Below are positions 57,759 through 64,000 of a DNA stretch of 64,000 bases, piece by piece. The notes under the pieces are model-generated. The model saw only the letters and a program-made list of their open reading frames with translations, ran no database searches and was not told where the DNA came from. How positions within the stretch are numbered: position 1 is the stretch's first letter; each line of letters begins with the position of its first letter. The DNA comes from Deferribacteraceae bacterium V6Fe1 (lineage in GTDB: Bacteria > Chrysiogenota > Deferribacteres > Deferribacterales > Deferrivibrionaceae): positions 570,001 to 634,000 of the forward strand of contig CP063375.1 in NCBI GenBank assembly GCA_022813675.1. The letters run 5' to 3'. The position numbers were made by a program, and so were the translations under genes.

Positions 57759-58862
57759 ATGAAAAAAATTGTCTTAGTTATTTGTCTTGTTCTATCTTTT
57801 TTTTCCATTTCATTTGCGGAATTTTCAAAATCTCCGACAAATAATCCTACGTTTTTGCAACACGGAGAAGAAAAACACTGGTGCCCCATATGCGGAATGA
57901 ACTTGAAAGGATTTTATAAAACCAACCATGCAGTTAAGCTAAAAGATGGTGATTATAAGCAGTATTGCTCTATCAGATGCCTTGCCTTCGACTATGAAAC
58001 CATTAAAAACAATATCGAAAGTATCATGGTAGTAGATATAAACTCCGATAAGTTCATAAATGCCTACAAAGCATATTACGTTGTGGGGAGCAAAATCCCG
58101 GGGACAATGTCAAAGGTCAGTAAACTCGGGTTTGCAAAAAAAGAGGATGCTGAAGCATTTATTAAAACTTATGGCGGTAAAATAAAAAACTTTGATGACA
58201 CATTTAAGCTTTCCCGTGAATCACTAAACAATGACATAGCCTTTTTTATAAAGAAAAAAGAGAAGATGATGTATCCGGTTGGGGAAAAGGTATATAATTC
58301 CGTATGCAAACCTATAGATTTTACAAAATATAAGAAAATAAATGAGCTTAAAGCGGCCATCAAATTTGAAAAGCTTTGCGGAGATATAGATGAAAAAAAG
58401 GCTCAGGCAGTTGCACTATATCTTTGGGAAGTAAAAAGGCTTGGAAATAATAAGGAAGTCGAAATAGTGATTGGTAACGATGAGAAATGCCGTGTATGCG
58501 GTATGTTTGTCTATAAATACCCAAACTGGGCTACAGAAATTTATGTCGAAAATGGGCACTTTGTGTTTGACGGTGTAAAAGATATGATGAAGTTTTATTT
58601 TGCTCCGCAAAAATATAAGGAAGGTCTCAAACAAAGTGATTTTATAAAAATTGCCGTAACAGACTATTATACATTGAAAAGTATAAATGGGAAAAATGCT
58701 TTTTATGTACTTGGAAGCCGCATCTACGGACCGATGGGGAAAGAGCTAATCCCTTTTGCTACTCTCAATGATGCAAAAGCTTTTATGGAAGATTACGGAG
58801 GGAGCAAAATTTTGCGTTTTGATGAAATAACTCTTGATATTGTAAAAAGTCTGGATGAATAA
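57759..58862 (+). CDS. Double NosL-like copper protein with cytochrome-like middle region
   Basis: A 367-residue exported protein (signal peptide MKKIVLVICLVLSFFSISFA). First NosL unit at about 35-155: CPICGMNLKGF (Cys42, Cys45, Met47) and YCSIRC (Cys70, Cys74). A middle stretch (about 165-230) reads MMYPVGEKVYNSVCKPIDFT and LCGDIDEKKAQAVALYLWEV, which looks like a class I cytochrome c fold without the CxxCH haem site. Second unit at about 240-360: CRVCGMFVYKYPNW (Cys244, Cys247, Met249) and a YVLGSRIYGPMG block that also occurs in the first. NosL binds Cu(I) and serves nitrous oxide reductase maturation; here no nosZ is visible. First gene of the six-gene operon. Confidence 0.85.
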   Translation: MKKIVLVICLVLSFFSISFAEFSKSPTNNPTFLQHGEEKHWCPICGMNLKGFYKTNHAVKLKDGDYKQYCSIRCLAFDYETIKNNIESIMVVDINSDKFINAYKAYYVVGSKIPGTMSKVSKLGFAKKEDAEAFIKTYGGKIKNFDDTFKLSRESLNNDIAFFIKKKEKMMYPVGEKVYNSVCKPIDFTKYKKINELKAAIKFEKLCGDIDEKKAQAVALYLWEVKRLGNNKEVEIVIGNDEKCRVCGMFVYKYPNWATEIYVENGHFVFDGVKDMMKFYFAPQKYKEGLKQSDFIKIAVTDYYTLKSINGKNAFYVLGSRIYGPMGKELIPFATLNDAKAFMEDYGGSKILRFDEITLDIVKSLDE

Positions 58863-59160
58863 GAAAATAGTTGTTTTTTTATACTTTACTGTTTGCTTTA
58901 ATATCTGTGTCATATTTGTTTTTTGTGCTTTTTTATTAAAAAATAACTCTGATTTGACAAATAGGCTTAAAGCTGGTGTGCGGCTGACAACTTTACCTGA
59001 CAGTGCACTGGTTACGGAAGCAAGATTTATAAGGCACAGAAGCCTTTCTGACATCTACTCGATATTTGATTTTTCTCCTGAAGTCAGAGAGATCTTCCCC
59101 ATGTCTTTTTTGTATATGCCAACGGCTTCATATAATAGTGAAAAGGCACTTGAAAAATGA
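58855..59160 (+). CDS. Small membrane-anchored protein in the NosL operon
   Basis: A 101-residue protein, starting in the last codons of the NosL gene (eight-base overlap) and ending on the start of the permease (ATGA). Residues 5-27 form one hydrophobic helix (VVFLYFTVCFNICVIFVFCAF with Cys14, Cys18, Cys24); the remainder is likely periplasmic. No family recognised. The overlaps on both sides make it very likely to be real and functionally tied to the transporter. Confidence 0.72.
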   Translation: MNKKIVVFLYFTVCFNICVIFVFCAFLLKNNSDLTNRLKAGVRLTTLPDSALVTEARFIRHRSLSDIYSIFDFSPEVREIFPMSFLYMPTASYNSEKALEK

Positions 59161-60338
59161 CCAAAGAATTTAATGTTTTTCTATTTAGTTTAAGTCTGCT
59201 TTTGAAAAGGAAGACTTCATTGTTCATATTCTTAATTCTCACTACTCTAATTTTCATTATTGCCTCGGCAAGCTTTGTAACTGAATCCATAAAAAAAGAG
59301 CTTATTCTTACCCATGATGAGTTGCCTGACATAGTGATTCAAAAAATTGTAGGGGGCAGGCAGCAGTACATCAGCTCGGATTATATTGAAAAAATTGTAG
59401 ATATCCCGGGCATTCAATCTATTTACCCACGAATTTGGGGGTATTATTATTTTGACTATGCATCGGTAAACTTTGCACTGGTAGGGATTGACCCCCTTGA
59501 GCCTATTTACAAAAAATCATTGGAGAATGCTCTCAATGGACTTGACATAAAATATTTGTTGCAAAAAGATGATTGGCTTATAATGGGCTATGGTATTGGG
59601 AAACTTTTTGATGAAATCTCATATTCCAAGGAAGCATACTTTAGGTTGCCGGATGGTGAATACTTAAAACTTGAGCCTATAAAAAGGCTGGATAAAGACA
59701 GTGCTATTTTTACCAATGATATCGTTATAGTTTCTAAAAGCACTGCACAAAAGATTTTAGGAATGCAAGAGGATATGTACACAGATGTAGCAATAACCGT
59801 TTATAATAAAAATGAAGCTGTCACTGTTGCATCTAAAATACGGGATAGACTAAAGGATGTTAGGACTGTTTCAAAAAAAGATGTATTAAATTCTTACCAA
59901 AATGTATTCAGCTATAAATCAGGATTTTTCATCACATTATTTGGAATACTAATTTTCACTATGATTTTAATAGTAGTGGATAAACTAAGCGGATTATCCC
60001 AGCTTGAAAAAACTGAAATTGGGGTCTTGAAAGCCACCGGTTGGACGACAAGCGATGTATTAAAACTTAAATTTTACGAAGCAGGATTTATTTCCTTTCA
60101 AGCATATGTAGTCGGCATCTTCCTGGCCTTAGTGTATGTTTTTATTTTAAAAGCCCCTTTGATGCTGGATATTTTCAGCGGATATGCAAGCTTGAAAATA
60201 AACTATTCACTCATATTTGCTGCCAATTTTAAAGTCCTTTTCTTTATATTTATCAGTGTTATCCCATTTTATATAGCGGCAGTAATAATACCGAGTTACA
60301 AAATTGCTACTACTGATACCTATGAGGTATTCAGATGA
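59157..60338 (+). CDS. ABC transporter permease, FtsX/MacB type
   Basis: A 393-residue protein with one N-terminal helix (about 20-42), a large periplasmic domain (about 45-255; SSDYIEKIVDIPGIQSIYPR) and three C-terminal helices (about 262-282, 314-334, 360-384). GVLKATGWTTSDVLKLKFYE is the coupling segment facing the ATPase. This architecture fits mechanotransmission transporters (LolCE, MacB, FtsX) more than importers. Substrate unknown; the neighbours suggest copper proteins or envelope proteins. Confidence 0.88.
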   Translation: MTKEFNVFLFSLSLLLKRKTSLFIFLILTTLIFIIASASFVTESIKKELILTHDELPDIVIQKIVGGRQQYISSDYIEKIVDIPGIQSIYPRIWGYYYFDYASVNFALVGIDPLEPIYKKSLENALNGLDIKYLLQKDDWLIMGYGIGKLFDEISYSKEAYFRLPDGEYLKLEPIKRLDKDSAIFTNDIVIVSKSTAQKILGMQEDMYTDVAITVYNKNEAVTVASKIRDRLKDVRTVSKKDVLNSYQNVFSYKSGFFITLFGILIFTMILIVVDKLSGLSQLEKTEIGVLKATGWTTSDVLKLKFYEAGFISFQAYVVGIFLALVYVFILKAPLMLDIFSGYASLKINYSLIFAANFKVLFFIFISVIPFYIAAVIIPSYKIATTDTYEVFR

Positions 60339-60988
60339 TTAAGATAAAAGGGTTATGCAAAGTATTTGATGGCAAACCTATTTTGAGTAACATAAATATC
60401 GATATTTCAAAAGGGGATATATTAATAATAAAGGGGCCAAGCGGCAGTGGCAAAAGTACGTTGTTATCACTTATATCAGGCCTTGCAAGGCCTACTTCCG
60501 GAGCCGTTTATTACAATGATATGAATATTTCAAAGCTTCCCGAAATTGAGCTTGGAAGATACAGAAATGAAAAGATAGGGTTTATTTTTCAAAAGTTTAA
60601 CCTGCTTGAGAATCTGACTGTTTATGAAAATATTTTACCACCTCTTGTAGTGAGAAAAGAGAAAATTGATAGAAAAAAAATAGAAGATGTGCTTAAGAAA
60701 TTAGAACTACTGGAATTTATAAATACAAAAGTATCAAAGCTATCAGGCGGTGAGCAACAAAGGGTCGCACTTGCAAGAGCCCTTGTAAATAAACCTGACA
60801 TATTACTGGCGGATGAGCCTACGGCAAATTTTGACTATAATCTTAAGATGAATGCGATTAAGATCTTTCTTCAGGAAAACAAGGAGGGGAAAACTATAAT
60901 TATTGCAACCCATGATGATATTTTCTTAAGTATCCCAAATGCAAGGGTCGCAAAACTTGATAACGGTATACTGTCGGTACTAAAATGA
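60335..60988 (+). CDS. ABC transporter ATPase, LolD/MacB type
   Basis: A 217-residue ATPase with Walker A IKGPSGSGKSTLLSLISG, Q loop FIFQKFNLLENLTVYENI, signature KLSGGEQQRVALARALV and Walker B DILLADEPTANFD. The short length and IFQKFNLL match the MacB/LolD group. Partner of the preceding permease; four-base overlaps on both sides. Confidence 0.92.
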   Translation: MIKIKGLCKVFDGKPILSNINIDISKGDILIIKGPSGSGKSTLLSLISGLARPTSGAVYYNDMNISKLPEIELGRYRNEKIGFIFQKFNLLENLTVYENILPPLVVRKEKIDRKKIEDVLKKLELLEFINTKVSKLSGGEQQRVALARALVNKPDILLADEPTANFDYNLKMNAIKIFLQENKEGKTIIIATHDDIFLSIPNARVAKLDNGILSVLK

Positions 60989-61959
60989 ATATTGTGGCTC
61001 CAGAGCAGATAATCATATACTTTATCGATTTAATATTTATATTTTTTTCCGTAATTTTCTTAAAAACTTCCATTACAATGATAAGAAGGTTTAACTTTAA
61101 CAGTTCGACTACTTTTCAATACACACTGGAGAAGAAAAACACACTCATATCCGCAGTCGTGTCATTTTTGATATTACTAAAATTGCCATTAATTTTTTTC
61201 TTTCTGTATCTACTTGATTCACTGTCATCTTCAATCCCCGGAGCAATGTGTGCTGTGGGGGTATTAAACTCGACACCTTACGGGGCTTACCTTATAATCT
61301 TAAAAGTCACAATATTATTCGTCCTCGGCTATTGGTTTTATATAAATAAATTTGATTTGCAAACATATGGGTTTAAATATACCAAATTAAAATATAGGCT
61401 CCTAATATTTATAACTTTACTGATTATTTTGGAGTTTTTGCTGGAAATAAATCTTTTCAACAATATTTCTCCGGAAAAGATTGTTAGCTGCTGCGGCTCA
61501 GTCTTTGGCGGAGAGCTAAGACAATTTTCTACTTTCTTAATAAACATAGAAAATTCTTTATCCGTGCTTGCAATTATAGTTGTCTTTGTTGTTATGACAC
61601 TTGCATTTATGTTTAAAAAATATCGCTTATATGGTTTCACTGTTTTTTTCTTTCTTTTAACGGCAATTTACTCATTAATAGATTTTTTCAGCACATATAT
61701 ATATGAATTGCCTACACATAGGTGTCCATTTTGTATCCTACAAAGAGATTACAACCATATTGGTTATGTTCTATATTTTTTGCTGTTTTTTGGCACATTT
61801 TACGGCTCAAACCTCTTAGTCCTATCAAATATCACAAGTGAGAAAACAAAAAGAGTTTGGATAAATATATCTTATGCAATGTGTCTAATTTACATACTCA
61901 TCGTATCTTTCTATGTGTTGAAATACTATATAGGCAACGGCGTATGGTTAACAGATTAA
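60985..61959 (+). CDS. Polytopic membrane protein with CC and CxxC motifs
   Basis: A 324-residue protein with about eight membrane helices (about 8-28, 56-78, 101-120, 138-154, 194-211, 216-236, 258-278, 293-312). Cysteines stand in three places: GAMCAVGVLN (Cys89), SCCGSVFGG (Cys169, Cys170) and THRCPFCILQRDYNHIGY (Cys247, Cys250). The spacing suggests external loops able to bind copper or to make disulfides; it is not recognisably DsbB or CcdA. It overlaps the ATPase gene by four bases and the next gene by 16. Function unknown, but probably thiol or copper chemistry at the membrane. Confidence 0.7.
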   Translation: MNIVAPEQIIIYFIDLIFIFFSVIFLKTSITMIRRFNFNSSTTFQYTLEKKNTLISAVVSFLILLKLPLIFFFLYLLDSLSSSIPGAMCAVGVLNSTPYGAYLIILKVTILFVLGYWFYINKFDLQTYGFKYTKLKYRLLIFITLLIILEFLLEINLFNNISPEKIVSCCGSVFGGELRQFSTFLINIENSLSVLAIIVVFVVMTLAFMFKKYRLYGFTVFFFLLTAIYSLIDFFSTYIYELPTHRCPFCILQRDYNHIGYVLYFLLFFGTFYGSNLLVLSNITSEKTKRVWINISYAMCLIYILIVSFYVLKYYIGNGVWLTD

Positions 61960-62378
61960 TCTTTTTTCTTATTTTTGCCATTGCACTTAATATCGACACA
62001 TATGCGGGGGAAAGGTTTCCCGTGCCGTATCGTCCAGATATCGACTTAACAAAGAAAGATGTAACATTTGAATGTGCAAATATTAATTTTTATGTTGATA
62101 TTACAAGGCCACTTACCCCTTTCAAAAAACTTACATTAAATGTCAATGCAAAAAAAGATAATACCCCTGTAGATTATCTAAAAATAAAGGCGAAGATAAA
62201 TATGAAGATGGATATGGGAAATTTTCTATATGACTTATCTTTAAAAAAAGACGCTTACACCCTTAATTTTATGCTACCAAAATGTATTTGGGGGGATAAA
62301 AGGTGGTTTATTAAACTTATTATTCAAGACAAAGAATATATCTGCAATAAAATTTTACTTTTTGATATGGAAAAATAG
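61944..62378 (+). CDS. Exported FixH/YtkA-like protein with MxMxM motif
   Basis: I start at ATG 61944 (MVNRLIFFLIFAIALNIDTY), which gives a clean signal peptide and 144 residues; the frame is open further upstream but only inside the previous gene. The mature part has the beta-sandwich-like text FYVDITRPLTPFKKLTLNVN, then KAKINMKMDMGNF (Met87, Met89, Met91) and LPKCIWGDKRWFIKLIIQ, resembling FixH/YtkA-type copper-related domains. Cysteines at 44, 114 and 134. Methionine-rich triplets are used to bind Cu(I). Last gene of the operon. Confidence 0.62.
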   Translation: MVNRLIFFLIFAIALNIDTYAGERFPVPYRPDIDLTKKDVTFECANINFYVDITRPLTPFKKLTLNVNAKKDNTPVDYLKIKAKINMKMDMGNFLYDLSLKKDAYTLNFMLPKCIWGDKRWFIKLIIQDKEYICNKILLFDMEK

Positions 62379-62436
62379 AAGTCGCTTGTCCTAGCCTGTC
62401 TGTAAGATTAAAAAATAAACACCCCTATAAAAAATA

Positions 62437-62465
62437 TTGACAAGCAAAAAAACACTTATTATTGT
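62437..62465 (+). promoter_or_regulatory. Candidate promoter of the Rrf2 gene
   Basis: TTGACA at 62437-62442 and TATTGT at 62460-62465 with a 17-base spacer. The -10 overlaps the start of the 25-bp palindrome, so bound regulator would block it. The 105-base gap 62379-62483 holds no other feature; no clear terminator for the upstream operon is seen in it. Confidence 0.5.
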
Positions 62466-62485
62466 TTACCTGTGAGGTAAACAAT
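62461..62485. promoter_or_regulatory. 25-bp palindrome covering the Rrf2 start, likely autoregulatory operator
   Basis: ATTGTTTACCT and AGGTAAACAAT are exact inverted repeats of 11 bp around GTG. The right arm contains the ribosome site (AGGT) and the first two bases of the ATG (62484-62486), and the left arm overlaps the candidate -10. Its length fits Rrf2-family operators. As RNA it could also fold and hide the ribosome site. Confidence 0.7.
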
Positions 62486-62903
62486 GTCTTTTATAAAGCG
62501 TGAAGCTGACTATGCAATAAGAATTGCAGCTTTTTTAGCCGGTCAAAAAGGGTTGGTTAAAATTGACTATATTTGCGAAAAACTCTTTTTGAATAAACCT
62601 ATTGTAATAAAAATCATACATAGGCTCTCAAAGTGTGGTATAATAGTGTCTGAGACGGGCAGACATGGCGGAGTAGCATTAAGCCCAGATGCGGTTGATT
62701 TGACTTTATTGGATATTTTAAAGTGTATGGAATTTGTTAATTCAATTAATATTTGCGTAGACCAACCTGAAAAATGCTTACTTAATCCCATATGCAATAT
62801 CACTGTTTTTTTTAAACAGCTTCAAGATGAGGTAGAGGAGAAATTACAATCCGCAAAACTGAGAGATTTTGTTTTTACTGAAGATAGATTAAATATCTTG
62901 TAG
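62484..62903 (+). CDS. Rrf2-family transcriptional regulator with cluster-binding cysteines
   Basis: A 139-residue winged-helix protein. The recognition region KREADYAIRIAAFLAGQKG and GRHGGVALSPDAVDLTLLDI are typical of Rrf2. Cys91, Cys98 and Cys104 (CVDQPEKC then LLNPIC) match the C-x6-C-x5-C set that holds an iron-sulfur cluster in NsrR/IscR-like sensors. It therefore probably senses nitric oxide, oxygen or cluster status. It is directly followed by ccoN, with an AGGAGGT between them, and preceded by the copper-related operon. Confidence 0.9.
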   Translation: MSFIKREADYAIRIAAFLAGQKGLVKIDYICEKLFLNKPIVIKIIHRLSKCGIIVSETGRHGGVALSPDAVDLTLLDILKCMEFVNSINICVDQPEKCLLNPICNITVFFKQLQDEVEEKLQSAKLRDFVFTEDRLNIL

Positions 62904-62915
62904 GAGGTATAGTTA

Positions 62916-64000
62916 TGAATGACTACCGTTACGACTATGAAACGGTGAAAGGTTTTATTTTATCTGCAATTTTTTGGGGTGTCATTGGCCTTGTGGCCGG
63001 ACTTTGGATTTCCGCCCAGATGTGGGATGCAAGTCTTAATATCCCGCCATACTTCAATTTTGGCAGACTTAGGACATTTCACACAAATGTATTAGCCTAC
63101 GGTCTTGGTATTGGAGCCGAATTCGGTGTTTTTTATTACTTGGTAATAAGACTTACAAAGCGTCCGCTGCTTTTTCCAAAGTTGGCCAGATTTCACCTGT
63201 GGCTTTTTAATGTCGGTATCGCCATTGCAGGGGTTACACTTCTTTTAGGGTGGAACCAATCTTTGGAGTATGCAGAATTTGAGTGGCCAATAGATATTGC
63301 AATTGTTATCTTATGGGTAATTTTTGCTATAAATATCTTAGGTACAATTATCAAAAGAAAGGAAGAACAAATGTACATCTCCCTATGGTATATAATTGCT
63401 ACCATCATAACTGTTGCAATACTTTATATTGTTAACAATCTTTCCATCCCTGCAGGGCTTGATAAATCTTACCATCTATATGCCGGAGTCAACAGCGCAA
63501 ATGTTGAGTGGTGGTATGGGCACAATGCCGTGGGCTTTCTCTTTACTACACCTATACTTGCTATGTTTTACTACTTTTTACCTAAATCTACAGGTCTCCC
63601 TATTTACAGTCACAGATTATCCATCATATCATTTTGGTCACTAATTTTTGCTTATCTCTGGACAGGTGCACACCACCTTGTTTATACACCTCTTCCAGAT
63701 TGGATTCAAACGCTTGGTATTGCTTTCACGCTCTTTTTGATAGCACCTTCTTGGGGTAGTGTTGTAAACGGCTACTTTACGGTTGAATCCGACTGGTCTG
63801 TAATGAAAAATAATTATTTGACCAAATTTTTCATAGCAGGGATAACATTCTACGGACTTCAAACCATACAGGGTCCATCTCAAGGTATCAGAGTAATAAG
63901 CTCTTTGATTCACTATACCGACTGGGTCCCTGGGCATGTCCATATGGGAACTATGGGCTGGGTAACGATGACAATTTGCGCTTCTGTTTATTATATAATC
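62916..64000 (+). CDS. ccoN: cbb3-type cytochrome c oxidase subunit I, 3' end outside the window
   Basis: ATG 62916 follows AGGAGGT seven bases upstream; 361 residues are inside the window. Haem and copper ligands are visible: FHTNVLAYG (low-spin haem His), WYGHNAVGFLFTTP (CuB His), TGAHHLVYTPLPDW (CuB His pair) and WVPGHVHMGTMGW near the end. The protein is the catalytic subunit of a high-affinity oxygen reductase suited to micro-oxic conditions. The gene starts 12 bases after the Rrf2 stop, so the regulator may control it. Confidence 0.94.

Noticed and set aside
1-64000. CRISPR arrays, rRNA operons or prophage
   Set aside because: No regularly spaced repeats, no rRNA sequence and no phage structural genes were seen in the window.

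Overview
This is a 64 kb AT-rich chromosomal window from a Gram-negative, outer-membrane-bearing bacterium (lpxC, rseP, a LolD-like ATPase). It has small gene gaps and many genes joined by ATGA-type overlaps. The gene set (2-oxoacid:ferredoxin oxidoreductase, cbb3-type oxidase, NosL-type copper proteins, PilT, HD-GYP signalling) resembles an anaerobic or microaerophilic respirer such as the Deferribacterota. That placement is inferred from gene content, not from a database match.

Layout. 1-7227 (mostly minus): fba (cut by the window edge), mtnA, a flavoprotein, a 54-residue membrane protein on the plus strand, a divergent SDR, a PanE-Nudix fusion and clpC. 7316-10545 (plus): HD-GYP protein, tandem-ACT protein, def, 2-hydroxyacid dehydrogenase. 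10566-20090 (minus): lpxC, dnaB, rplI, recX, pilT, recA, thpR, cinA, pgpA, hisA, hisH, hisB. 20194-23684 (plus): a predicted protoglobin-PsiE membrane sensor, then secA. 23698-25833: an IS1634-like insertion sequence with imperfect terminal inverted repeats and a 110-bp target-site duplication; its transposase is broken by several frameshifts. 25744-38447 (minus): methyltransferase, a frameshifted glpK, SprT-like, DAHP synthase, ogt, an rRNA methyltransferase, thiH, thiG, then rseP-dxr-cdsA-uppS-frr-pyrH. 38492-47416 (minus): lepB, lepA, ugd, tRNA-Pro(CGG), thiD, dnaE, mobB. 47586-53504: a secreted zinc phospholipase-like protein (+), ppiD, SRP RNA, acyP and a four-subunit 2-oxoacid:ferredoxin oxidoreductase (-). 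53777-57713 (plus): a CbiM/Q/O-type cobalt or nickel ECF transporter, a radical SAM protein and ferritin. 57759-62378 (plus): a compact six-gene operon. 62484-64000 (plus): an Rrf2 regulator and the start of ccoN.

The most interesting block is 57759-62378. It encodes a double-NosL protein with a cytochrome-like middle section, a small membrane-anchored protein, an FtsX-type permease with its ATPase, a polytopic protein with CC and CxxC motifs, and a secreted FixH/YtkA-like protein with an MxMxM motif. All six are translationally coupled, and they sit directly before an Rrf2 regulator and ccoN. I infer an envelope machine for copper or thiol handling that serves a copper enzyme, most simply the cbb3 oxidase. 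The Rrf2 start codon lies inside a near-perfect 25-bp palindrome that is probably its own operator.

Other points of note are a G8 tract that breaks glpK, the protoglobin-PsiE and PanE-Nudix fusions, a 24-bp in-frame tandem duplication in hisH, and the long target duplication of the insertion sequence, which also split a shared bidirectional terminator. No CRISPR array, prophage or rRNA gene was seen.
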